Source of the DNA: Epsilonproteobacteria bacterium (ex Lamellibrachia satsuma)
Lineage (GTDB): Bacteria; Campylobacterota; Campylobacteria; Campylobacterales; Sulfurovaceae
Length of the DNA: 64,000 bases
Direction: 5' to 3'
NCBI GenBank assembly: GCA_003934925.1
Contig: JQIX01000015.1
Span: 39,868-103,867 of the forward strand
How positions within the stretch are numbered: the stretch's first letter is position 1; the number at the start of each line of letters is the position of its first letter. The translations under genes and the position numbers were made by a program. The notes beneath the pieces were generated by a model, which worked only from the letters and a program-made list of their open reading frames with translations, did not search any database and was not told the origin of the DNA. Positions 9,270 through 16,400 of the stretch are shown piece by piece.

Positions 9270-10313
9270 ATGAAACGAGCTCTATTTATTACCACACATC
9301 CTGTGATAGGTGGAGCCCAGAAATGGACTTATGATCAGATAACGATACTTCAAGAATATTATGAGATATATTTTGCAACAGGGAAGGAAGGTTGGCTTAG
9401 TGATAAAGTGAAACCTTTCTGTAAAGAGATCTTTGTGGATAAAAGTTTATATGATTTCTCTTCTCTTGGATATCTTTTTCGGTTATATAAATTTGTGAAA
9501 TCAAATCAAATTAATATTGTAATAGCAAGCAGTGCAAATGCCGGGGTATATGCACGACTTTTGAAAATATTTTTACCAAATCTATCAGTAGTGTATGTAA
9601 GTCATGGATGGAGTGCGATTTATCGGGGTAATTGGGTTTACCAAAGAGTAGAAAAGATACTCTCTTATTTAACTACATCTATTTTGGTCATTTCCCAAGA
9701 TGACTATAATAAAGCTATAGATGTATTAAAGATTGATCCCAGGAAGTTAGTGCTTATTGAAAATGCGATTTTTCCGTATAAAAGCAATAATTGTATAGAT
9801 CAGTTAAGCAAAGATAGGGAAAAGATCACTATTGTAATGATTGCACGTTTTGAATATCCTAAACGGCAAGATCTACTTATAGAAGTAGCAAAAAAATTTC
9901 AAAATATTCATTTTAATTTTGTTGGGGAAGGTCAGAAGCTAGACCAGCTTAAAGAAAATGCCCCATATAATGTAACTTTTTTGGGAGCATTAACTGAAGT
10001 GGAACCGGTATTGAAAAAATCAGATATATTTGTTCTTCTGAGTGATAGTGAAGGGATGCCTCTATCAGTAATTGAAGCTCTTGCTTGTGGGAAACCGATG
10101 ATATTAAGTGATATTTCATCTATGAGGGTATTTATTGAAGAGAATGGTTTATTGGTTAAAAATGATACTGAATCAATAGTGAAAGCATTGGAAGAGATAC
10201 AGAATATGGATCTTCAATCAATGGGGAGACATTCAGAGAAGATTTTTAATAAGCGATTTAATCTGCTTAATAAGCAAAAAGAATATTTATCATTTTATGA
10301 GAGTCTGACTTAA
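9270..10313 (+). CDS. GT4 glycosyltransferase (PglA/PglJ-like)
   Basis: A GT-B retaining transferase. The N-terminus FITTHPVIGGAQKWTYDQI is the glycine-rich acceptor loop. VIMIARFEYPKRQDLLIEVAKKF precedes the donor domain, and SDSEGMPLSVIEALACGKP contains the E-x7-E donor motif. It starts 3 bp after pglB, so the two are almost surely co-transcribed. In Campylobacter this position is held by enzymes adding the HexNAc residues of the N-glycan, so that role is likely but the sugar is not proven. Its stop overlaps the convergent neighbour's stop. Confidence 0.85.
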   Translation: MKRALFITTHPVIGGAQKWTYDQITILQEYYEIYFATGKEGWLSDKVKPFCKEIFVDKSLYDFSSLGYLFRLYKFVKSNQINIVIASSANAGVYARLLKIFLPNLSVVYVSHGWSAIYRGNWVYQRVEKILSYLTTSILVISQDDYNKAIDVLKIDPRKLVLIENAIFPYKSNNCIDQLSKDREKITIVMIARFEYPKRQDLLIEVAKKFQNIHFNFVGEGQKLDQLKENAPYNVTFLGALTEVEPVLKKSDIFVLLSDSEGMPLSVIEALACGKPMILSDISSMRVFIEENGLLVKNDTESIVKALEEIQNMDLQSMGRHSEKIFNKRFNLLNKQKEYLSFYESLT

Positions 10314-11314
10314 TTTTGTATATCTTTTTTATATAAATAATAGTAAAAGATTACATAAAAAACAATAAAACAACAAGCAATAATGATGTTGGATATAGAA
10401 CGGCCATAATATATTGTTGAGAATATTATGAACGGAAGTACAAAGACAATAATAAGGAGTGCTGTTAAAGGATTGCTGCGGGTGATCTGTCTATAGACCA
10501 GCATATGAAAATGATATGAATCCGGTTGCATCGGAGAGATACCTGTATAGAGTTTTCTCATAATGGAAAAAAGAACTTCCCAGACAGGGTAGATGAATAT
10601 TGCAAATACATACCAGGGGCTGACACTTTCATATTTGCTGGCGAGAAAAATACCGATGATGGCAACAATGAACCCAAGAAGATAGGCTCCTCCGTCTCCA
10701 AGAAAGATCTTGCCTTTGGGGAAATTCAACAGAAAGAAACCCAATGTAGCCCCTCCTGTGACCAGAATAATATAGAGTATTTCAAAATTCTCCTGCCGGT
10801 ATGCAGTGAAAGCAAAAGAAAAAAGCACAAGAAAAATGACCCCGGAGGCGAGGCCGTTGAATCCGTCGATGATATTGACTGCGTTCATCATGCCCACAAT
10901 AGCAAAAGTGCTGAATAGTATCCCCACCCAATAGGGCATACTGATACCTAAGCCTAAATAGGTGACAACAGAGCCAGTTAGCCAAATGGCGCTTAGCGCG
11001 GCTATGCCCTGCAGTGCCAAACGTCGTCTGGGACTTAATGAATGATGGTAATCTTCAAAAATACCGCTTAAAAATGCAAGAAAGACAGAGAATAGAAGTT
11101 TCCATCCAAGAGGTGTTAAAAACAAAAATAGCATTCCGGCAACTATACCGATACCTCCGGCTCTTGGTGTAGAAATATCATGAAAGTTCTGTGGCTTTTC
11201 TTCCATATGGGAATCGATAAAAAAGCTGTGTTTATGTGTAAAATGAATCACTAGAAATTGTAGAATAAATGAAACAACAAATGCTCCAAGAGCATACCAT
11301 TCCGGATGATTCAT
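10310..11314 (-). CDS. Polyprenyl-phosphate sugar-1-phosphate transferase (MraY/WecA/WbpL family)
   Basis: A polytopic membrane enzyme that links a sugar-1-phosphate to undecaprenyl phosphate, the first step of many surface glycans. Visible motifs are TPRAGGIGIVAGM, a GIFEDYHHSLSPRRRL loop, the catalytic NAVNIIDGFNGLASG, and FLGDGGAYLLGF. A SYHFHMLVYRQ loop near the C-terminus is of the WecA/WbpL type rather than MraY. About ten hydrophobic segments are present. It is convergent with the GT4 gene (TTAA shared). It could start the O-antigen-like or N-glycan chain made by the neighbouring transferases. Confidence 0.85.
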   Translation of the reverse strand: MNHPEWYALGAFVVSFILQFLVIHFTHKHSFFIDSHMEEKPQNFHDISTPRAGGIGIVAGMLFLFLTPLGWKLLFSVFLAFLSGIFEDYHHSLSPRRRLALQGIAALSAIWLTGSVVTYLGLGISMPYWVGILFSTFAIVGMMNAVNIIDGFNGLASGVIFLVLFSFAFTAYRQENFEILYIILVTGGATLGFFLLNFPKGKIFLGDGGAYLLGFIVAIIGIFLASKYESVSPWYVFAIFIYPVWEVLFSIMRKLYTGISPMQPDSYHFHMLVYRQITRSNPLTALLIIVFVLPFIIFSTIYYGRSISNIIIACCFIVFYVIFYYYLYKKDIQN

Positions 11315-11360
11315 GTCCGTCCTTTTTTAAAGGTAATTTTATCACAATAGACTTCAATAA

Positions 11361-11417
11361 AGGGTACCTCTAATAACCCTAGATGTTATGAGTATTTAGG
11401 GTTATTAGAGGTGCCCT
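11361..11417. repeat. 57-bp near-perfect palindrome
   Basis: Arms 11361-11381 and 11397-11417 pair over 21 bp with one G-T mismatch, around a 15-base loop. It lies between divergent genes, so it is not placed as a terminator, and no T tract follows. It does not begin with GTAG like the other repeats here. A MITE-like or regulatory palindrome are both possible. Confidence 0.7.
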
Positions 11418-11464
11418 AATGTTATTCAATTTAAATGAAGGGTAAACCAGTAAATTTGCAATTG

Positions 11465-11473
11465 TGTTATAAT
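11465..11473 (+). promoter_or_regulatory. Extended -10 promoter of the ComEA-like gene
   Basis: TGTTATAAT is an extended -10 (TGn plus TATAAT at 11468-11473), the main sigma-70 signal in Campylobacterota. It lies 43 bp before the ATG at 11517, with GAGAGGGA as ribosome binding site. Confidence 0.6.
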
Positions 11474-11516
11474 CAAATTTTAAAATAATAATAGAGAAAG
11501 AGAGGGATAAGAAAAT

Positions 11517-11798
11517 ATGTTTAAAAAAATCATTACAGGTTTGCTGTTTCTGGCGGCTACTTCAGTATTTGGAATGACACTTCAACAGCTTAACAGTGCT
11601 TCAAAAGTAGAACTTATGGAGATAAAGGGGATTGGCGAGGTAAAAGCAAAAGCAATCATTAAAGAGAGGAAAGTCTCTGAATTCAAATCCTTTAAGGACC
11701 TGCAAAGAGTCAAAGGAGTCGGCAAAGCGACTGCAGAGAATATTAAAAACGATGTAACATCAAAAGCCAAATCTAAAACAAAAAAGAAAAAAGCCTAA
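11517..11798 (+). CDS. ComEA-like helix-hairpin-helix DNA-binding protein
   Basis: A 93-residue exported protein. Residues 1-19 form a signal peptide (MFKKIITGLLFLAATSVFG). Two helix-hairpin-helix motifs follow: LMEIKGIGEVKAKAII and LQRVKGVGKATAENI. The tail is a lysine-rich stretch ending KKKKA. The family binds double-stranded DNA without sequence preference in the periplasm during natural transformation. It stands alone, with its own promoter, and is not next to other competence genes. Confidence 0.8.
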   Translation: MFKKIITGLLFLAATSVFGMTLQQLNSASKVELMEIKGIGEVKAKAIIKERKVSEFKSFKDLQRVKGVGKATAENIKNDVTSKAKSKTKKKKA

Positions 11799-11829
11799 AA
11801 AACAAAAAAGAATCCTTATTTCTTTGAAG

Positions 11830-11845
11830 CAGGCATTTTTGCCTG
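11830..11845 (+). terminator. Weak hairpin after the ComEA-like gene
   Basis: CAGGCA and TGCCTG pair around TTTT. The following T run is poor (TTCTG). It is the likely end of the short upstream transcript. Confidence 0.4.
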
Positions 11846-11914
11846 TTCTGTAATGGCAAAACCACTTTAACCACATTTTGGGTACAATCACATAATTTAT
11901 TTCAAGGCAATATT

Positions 11915-13303
11915 ATGACAGTGACACGTTTTGCCCCTTCTCCGACAGGGTATTTGCACATCGGTGGTCTTAGGACCGCACTCTTTTCCTGGCTTACAGC
12001 CAAGCATAACAACGGGAAATTTCTGCTTCGTATAGAAGATACGGATATGGCCAGAAACTCTGAGGAGGCGAAAGATGCCATTCTTAAAGCATTTGAATGG
12101 GTAGGTATGAGTTATGATGGTGAAGTAGTGTACCAGTCAAAGCGTTTTGATCTGTATAAAAAGTACATTGACCAGCTTCTTGAAGAAGGTAAAGCCTACA
12201 AATGCTATATGAGTAAAGAGGAACTCGATGCTCTGCGTGAAGAACAAATGGCAAAAAAAGAACGTACACGCTATGACGGGCGTTATCGTGACTTTGCAGG
12301 CATACCGCCGGAAGATGTAGAGCCGGTTGTTCGTATCAAAGCACCTCAGGAGGGGACTATCTCTTTTGTGGATGGAGTAAAAGGAGAAATGAATATCTCC
12401 GCATCTGAAGTGGATGACTTTGTTATAGCAAGAGCAGATGGTGCTCCAACATACAACTTCGTGGTCGCTATAGATGATGCGCTTATGGGGTTGACGGATG
12501 TAATACGCGGAGATGACCATCTTTACAATACTCCCAAACAGATCGTTGTCTATAATGCACTTGGATTTAAGATCCCCAAATTCTATCATGTTGCTATGAT
12601 CAATAATGAACAAGGTAAAAAGCTCTCCAAAAGAGATGGAGCAACGGATGTGATGGAGTATAAGGAACTGGGTTATTTACCCGAAGCATTGCTGAACTTC
12701 TTGGTACGTCTTGGATGGAGTTACGGTGACCAGGAGATTTTCAGTATTGAAGAGATGATCGCTCTTTTCGATCCTGAGAATATTAACAAGTCTTCGTCAA
12801 ACTATAACCTTGATAAACTGCTATGGCTGAATGCCCACTATATTAAAAACAAATCCAATACAGAACTGACAGAACTGTTGAAACCTTTTGATGTGGATAT
12901 TGCAAAGCATGACAAGATGGAGATGCTTTTGGATGCGACCAAAGAGAGAGGAAAGACATTGGTTGAGCTTGCAGATCAGATCAAACTGATACTTGCTGCT
13001 CCTGTCGAGTATGATGAAAAAGCAGTAAAAAAAGCCTTCAAGGGTGAAGCAAAAGAGATACTTACGGATTTTATTGCACTGCTGCAAACATGGGAGAAAC
13101 CTCTGCATCTACCTACGGATTACCATGAGGTTATGGAGAAGATCGTAGCAGACAAAGAGATAGGTTTCGGGAAGATAGGAATGCCTCTGCGTGTCAGCTT
13201 GCTGGGGAGTATGACCGGCGCAGGGATGGATGAAGTAATGGCTATTCTGGGTGTGGATGAAACGATAGAGCGTATTGAAAGAGCGGTTGCTACGATCGCG
13301 TAG
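11915..13303 (+). CDS. gltX: Glutamyl-tRNA synthetase (class I)
   Basis: Charges tRNA-Glu, and in bacteria lacking GlnRS one of two paralogues also charges tRNA-Gln. The class I signatures are both present: HIGG at residues 15-18 and KLSKR at 236-240. RIEDTD near residue 42 binds glutamate. Campylobacterota usually have two gltX genes; which one this is cannot be told here. Length (462) is normal. The stop codon TAG is part of the GTAG that opens a repeat element shared with mqnA, so the last codons may have been altered by that element. Confidence 0.95.
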   Translation: MTVTRFAPSPTGYLHIGGLRTALFSWLTAKHNNGKFLLRIEDTDMARNSEEAKDAILKAFEWVGMSYDGEVVYQSKRFDLYKKYIDQLLEEGKAYKCYMSKEELDALREEQMAKKERTRYDGRYRDFAGIPPEDVEPVVRIKAPQEGTISFVDGVKGEMNISASEVDDFVIARADGAPTYNFVVAIDDALMGLTDVIRGDDHLYNTPKQIVVYNALGFKIPKFYHVAMINNEQGKKLSKRDGATDVMEYKELGYLPEALLNFLVRLGWSYGDQEIFSIEEMIALFDPENINKSSSNYNLDKLLWLNAHYIKNKSNTELTELLKPFDVDIAKHDKMEMLLDATKERGKTLVELADQIKLILAAPVEYDEKAVKKAFKGEAKEILTDFIALLQTWEKPLHLPTDYHEVMEKIVADKEIGFGKIGMPLRVSLLGSMTGAGMDEVMAILGVDETIERIERAVATIA

Positions 13304-13408
13304 GTTTGGCCATGCCAAACGCCTTGATAAAATCAAAATTATCCCCACAATTTAAAACAACTATTTATCCATATTGAGATTTGACGTTTGGTGAGACCAA
13401 ACCTACGC
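13298..13408. repeat. REP-like inverted pair between gltX and mqnA
   Basis: Outer arms GCGTAGGTTTGG (13298-13309) and CCAAACCTACGC (13397-13408) are exact inverted repeats of 12 bp. Each arm begins a smaller palindrome (GTTTGGCC-ATG-CCAAAC on the left, GTTTGG-TGAGA-CCAAAC on the right). The layout, GTAG followed by a hairpin and arranged as an inverted pair, is that of REP doublets/REPINs. The TAG in each GTAG is the stop codon of gltX (13301-13303) and of mqnA (13403-13405, minus). Confidence 0.8.
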
Positions 13409-14038
13409 GTTCAGAAACTTTTTTAAAGACCGTTTTGCTTTCCAATCCATCTCATAGTAAATATGATCCAGGTACCACGTAAGTTGTTTTGGAGTAATCC
13501 CCCTTTTTTTTGCTTCCTTTTTTAGAATATACTGAGGGATCTTCACTTTTGTACGTGTAAAAGAGTGTGCCAGTTTTTGGATGGACCGGTCATATTTGTT
13601 GTAGCAGAGTCTGGCAAAAACAAAAGGAAGTCCGGTTTTTTGGTACCATGCCTCTGCAAGGTCAATGCCTTCTCCGCCATTCAGGTAATATTTGAGAGCC
13701 TCATCCCCTATAAGGACTTTGCCTTTTAGTTTTAGCACACGTGCCAGTTGATTGGAGGTAGCAGAAGCCGGGTCACCCTCATCCTCACCTTTTAAAAGTA
13801 AAACACTATAGACTTTTTTGTATGCGATGATGCCTAAGTCTGTGCATTTGCAGTTGCGTGATTCTATAGAAGAGATGAATGCGGCATTGACCTCTTTTCG
13901 TTTGAGGGCTTTGTTTATCTGTGAAGGAACGGCACGTTTGTAACGGAAGCTCATTTGAGCAGCACTGCTTCTGATGTAACGCTTGAGAAAAACTTGAAAG
14001 GGCAAGAGGTTGAGGTAGCTAATAGATCCAAATAGCAT
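13403..14038 (-). CDS. mqnA: MqnA, chorismate dehydratase (futalosine menaquinone pathway)
   Basis: Converts chorismate to 3-enolpyruvyl-benzoate, the first step of the alternative menaquinone route used by Campylobacterota. The start FGSISYLNLLPFQVFL carries the SYLN-x-x-P motif of MqnA, and INKALKRKEVNAAFISSIES forms the substrate cleft typical of this solute-binding-like fold. At 211 residues it is on the short side. Its stop lies in a REP-like element shared with gltX. Menaquinone would serve the sdh genes and respiratory chain of the same organism. Confidence 0.8.
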   Translation of the reverse strand: MLFGSISYLNLLPFQVFLKRYIRSSAAQMSFRYKRAVPSQINKALKRKEVNAAFISSIESRNCKCTDLGIIAYKKVYSVLLLKGEDEGDPASATSNQLARVLKLKGKVLIGDEALKYYLNGGEGIDLAEAWYQKTGLPFVFARLCYNKYDRSIQKLAHSFTRTKVKIPQYILKKEAKKRGITPKQLTWYLDHIYYEMDWKAKRSLKKFLNA

Positions 14039-14110
14039 ACATCCCCTTTTTTAAGCGTAATTATACCAAACAAGAATTATAATCCCCACATAAACAAAGG
14101 AGAGTTCCTT

Positions 14111-14332
14111 ATGATAAAAGTAGAATTTTTAGGTCCCATAGGTAAAGCGCCTATGGAGATGGAGGCTGCTACGTTGGCTGATGTAGCTGCGAAGCTCAAG
14201 GAAGATAGTGAATTGAGCAGCTGGCTTGATAAATGTGCTGTAGCATTGAACGATACAATGGTCAATGACTTAAGTACTATACTTAAAGCTGGAGACAGAG
14301 TTTCCATTTTGCCTCCTGTATGCGGAGGATGA
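14111..14332 (+). CDS. moaD: MoaD, molybdopterin synthase sulfur carrier
   Basis: A 73-residue ubiquitin-fold protein ending in the required Gly-Gly (PPVCGG). The C-terminal thiocarboxylate donates sulfur to the dithiolene of molybdopterin, in complex with MoaE. LGPIGKAPMEMEAATLADV is the usual N-terminal strand region. Start ATG has AAAGGAGAG upstream. It is the first gene of moaD-moaE-moeA, separated from moaE by a heptamer repeat element. Confidence 0.9.
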   Translation: MIKVEFLGPIGKAPMEMEAATLADVAAKLKEDSELSSWLDKCAVALNDTMVNDLSTILKAGDRVSILPPVCGG

Positions 14333-14352
14333 TATTTGACGAAGTCAAATAT
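14332..14352 (+). other. Small perfect hairpin after moaD
   Basis: ATATTTGAC and GTCAAATAT pair around GAA, immediately after the moaD stop. No T tract follows, so it is more likely an mRNA-stabilising or processing hairpin than a terminator. Confidence 0.4.
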
Positions 14353-14354
14353 AA

Positions 14355-14413
14355 AGTGAAGAGTGAGGAGTGAAGAGTGAAGAGTGTTGGTATGCGTTGC
14401 GTTGCAATGCTTT
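14355..14413 (+). repeat. Heptamer element, copy 1
   Basis: Four 7-bp units (AGTGAAG, AGTGAGG, AGTGAAG, AGTGAAG) are followed by AGTGTTGGTATGC and a hairpin-like GCGTTGCAATGC tail. Copies with the same order occur at 47580, 56361 and 58078, all in this orientation. Confidence 0.75.
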
Positions 14414-14431
14414 ATGCATGGGGGCTTTATA

Positions 14432-14866
14432 ATGGAGCTTTATAACGGACCATTGGATGTCAAAGAGATATTTAGCCGCTGGCTGGATGAAGAGGCGGAG
14501 TCAAACTACGGTGCATATATTCCTTTTGTAGGGACCATACGTGCGGAAGACAATATAGAGGCACTGAGTTTTGATATCTATGAACCGATACTTCAAAAGT
14601 GGTTCGATGAGTGGCAGGAGAAAGCAGAGGCACGGGGTGCTATAGTGAAAATGGCACATGCCAGAGGAGATGTACCGGTACATACCTCTTCGTATGTCTC
14701 AGCGGTTTTTTCACCTAAACGCCGTGTTGCTTTGGAGCTTATAGATGAATTTGTAGAGGATTTTAAGGCCAATGCCCCTATATGGAAGTATGATGTGAAA
14801 AATGGTAAACGTATTTACGCAGAAGATCGGAGTACCCCGATGGACGGATCAGGTTTACTGGCGTAG
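14432..14866 (+). CDS. moaE: MoaE, molybdopterin synthase catalytic subunit
   Basis: Large subunit of molybdopterin synthase; converts cPMP to molybdopterin with sulfur from MoaD. The conserved KMAHARGDVPVHTSSYVSAVFS region and the APIWKYDVKNGKRIY segment with the active-site lysine are present. ATG at 14432 (MELYNGPLDV) is chosen; an upstream ATG at 14384 would start inside the repeat element and add 16 atypical residues. The stop TAG (14864-14866) is inside the GTAG of the next repeat. Confidence 0.9.
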   Translation: MELYNGPLDVKEIFSRWLDEEAESNYGAYIPFVGTIRAEDNIEALSFDIYEPILQKWFDEWQEKAEARGAIVKMAHARGDVPVHTSSYVSAVFSPKRRVALELIDEFVEDFKANAPIWKYDVKNGKRIYAEDRSTPMDGSGLLA

Positions 14867-14928
14867 GGTGTGCAACAGCACACCAATGAACATTAAGATT
14901 ATGAAGGTGTGCTGTTGCACACCCTACG
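14862..14928. repeat. REP-like inverted pair between moaE and moeA
   Basis: Two 23-bp arms (14862-14884 and 14906-14928) are perfect inverted repeats around a 21-base loop. Each starts CGTAGGGTGTGC and is itself a hairpin (GGTGTGC-AACA-GCACACC). The perfect match suggests recent movement or strong conversion. It provides the moaE stop codon and ends 17 bp before the moeA start. Confidence 0.85.
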
Positions 14929-14945
14929 GAAAAGGATTTTTAATC

Positions 14946-16145
14946 ATGTTGCACTTTGATGAATCAATAGAGATAATACAAAATCTTGAGATAAATAACT
15001 ACAAAATAAAAAAACTTTACCTCGTGGATGCTTTAGGGTATGTTCTGGCTGAAGATATTATTGCAGATCATAACTCTCCTGAATTTCCTACTTCAGCTAT
15101 GGATGGATATGCGATCAGTTATGACGATATGGCACTTGGCCGGCTTAAAATAGGCAGTATTAACCCTGCGGGATCGGCACTTAAAGATGAGGTCATCGGT
15201 GGGACATGTATTAAAACGTTTACAGGTTCTTTGATGCCTCATGGCGCTGATACACTCATCCCCATAGAAAATGTAGAAGTTGAAGGTGATGAGATAGTCA
15301 TCAAAGAAGAAGTACCTCAGGGATTTTCTGTAAGAGAAGTAGGAGAGAATTATGCAAAAGGGCAACTTCTTATTCCTAAAGGTACCAAGATAGACTTTCC
15401 GCAAATAGGTGTAATGGCGAGTTTAAATATAGTCACACCTTTGGTCTATGAGAAACCAACTGTTGCTATACTCTCAACAGGCTCCGAGTTGCTTGAGCTT
15501 GGAGTTGCACAAACCAATGATGCACAGATAAGAAGTTCCAATAACTATATACTTGAAGCAATCGTTCAAAAATATGATGGCATACCGATGCAGCTTGGCT
15601 GTATCAAAGATGATAAAGCGAGTATTACCAAGGCAATAGATACCGCATTGCATCAAAGTGATATCGTTGTGACTACCGGTGGTGTGAGTGTGGGTGATTT
15701 TGACTTTGTCAAAGATGTCATTCGTGAACTGGGTTGTGATGTTGTTTTTAAGGGCGTACGCATAAAGCCCGGGCAACATATTATGGTGGCAAGAAAAGGT
15801 GATAAATTCATCATAGGGCTACCGGGATTTGCCTACTCTTCTACAGTGACAGCTCTGCTTTACCTTGTTCCTCTCATAGAAAAGATGCAAAAAGGCAAGT
15901 GCTCTTTACGAAAGGTGAAAGCTAAACTCAAAGAGCCTTTTACCAAACGTGCAAAAAAAGCTGAATTCACAGCGTGTAATGTTACGTTGATGCAGGGCGA
16001 ATATTACGTTGACTTCAAAGATAAAAAAGTCGGGTCAAGTGCTATTCTCACAAATATGTTAGGCAATGTGGCACTCCTTGTTACCTCTGAAGACGATACT
16101 TCCAAAACAGTCGGTGATGAGGTGGATGTACTCTTACTCGGGTAA
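14946..16145 (+). CDS. moeA: MoeA, molybdopterin molybdotransferase
   Basis: Inserts molybdate into adenylylated molybdopterin to make Mo cofactor. About 400 residues with the usual parts: FPTSAMDGYAI near residue 45, a STGSELLELG loop, TTGGVSVGDFDFVKDV, and KPGQHIMVARKG before the C-terminal beta domain. ATG 14946 follows GGAAAAGGA at good spacing; a longer frame from 14802 runs back through the repeat and moaE and is not credible. With moaD and moaE it forms a small cofactor operon. Confidence 0.93.
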   Translation: MLHFDESIEIIQNLEINNYKIKKLYLVDALGYVLAEDIIADHNSPEFPTSAMDGYAISYDDMALGRLKIGSINPAGSALKDEVIGGTCIKTFTGSLMPHGADTLIPIENVEVEGDEIVIKEEVPQGFSVREVGENYAKGQLLIPKGTKIDFPQIGVMASLNIVTPLVYEKPTVAILSTGSELLELGVAQTNDAQIRSSNNYILEAIVQKYDGIPMQLGCIKDDKASITKAIDTALHQSDIVVTTGGVSVGDFDFVKDVIRELGCDVVFKGVRIKPGQHIMVARKGDKFIIGLPGFAYSSTVTALLYLVPLIEKMQKGKCSLRKVKAKLKEPFTKRAKKAEFTACNVTLMQGEYYVDFKDKKVGSSAILTNMLGNVALLVTSEDDTSKTVGDEVDVLLLG

Positions 16146-16153
16146 AAGTGCTC

Positions 16154-16264
16154 TCAAGCAGCTAATTTAGCTTGTATTCTTAAATAAAGTGCAAGCTCTG
16201 CTACAGTTTTGCATCCTGAATTCATTGCTTCATGAAGCAGATTTCTATTTCTTTTAAAATCCAT
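16154..16264 (-). CDS. 36-residue ORF divergent from the S24 repressor
   Basis: Reads MDFKRNRNLLHEAMNSGCKT and continues to AKLAA. AAAAGGA lies 6 bases before the ATG. A near-consensus promoter (TTGACA at 16337-16332, 17 bp, TATATT at 16314-16309, minus strand) drives it, which makes a real transcript likely. The copies of ATGTCAAATTGT overlap this promoter, so it should be a target of the divergent repressor. The peptide matches no family I know; the middle could form one helix pair. Confidence 0.5.
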   Translation of the reverse strand: MDFKRNRNLLHEAMNSGCKTVAELALYLRIQAKLAA

Positions 16265-16289
16265 TTTATATCCTTTTAATACTTCTTGT

Positions 16290-16370
16290 ATGTCAAATTG
16301 TATATAAAAATATAGAAATAACTAAAAAATATGTCAAATTGTCATTCTTTTATAAAAAATAATGTATAAT
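16290..16370. promoter_or_regulatory. Divergent promoter/operator region of the S24 repressor
   Basis: The 12-mer ATGTCAAATTGT occurs at 16290-16301 and 16331-16342. The second copy overlaps the -35 of the minus-strand promoter and lies just upstream of the repressor's own -10 (TATAAT, 16365-16370). The first copy covers the predicted start of the minus-strand transcript. This arrangement would let one repressor shut both genes. A third exact copy precedes the HTH gene at 41063-41299. Confidence 0.6.
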
Positions 16371-16400
16371 TAGTCATACATAACTATTAAAGGAGTCAAT

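Noticed and set aside
14384..14431. Longer N-terminus for moaE
   Set aside because: The extra 16 residues come from the heptamer repeat and do not resemble MoaE; ATG 14432 fits the family.
14802..14945. Longer N-terminus for moeA
   Set aside because: It would overlap moaE and read through the inverted repeat; ATG 14946 has a good ribosome binding site.
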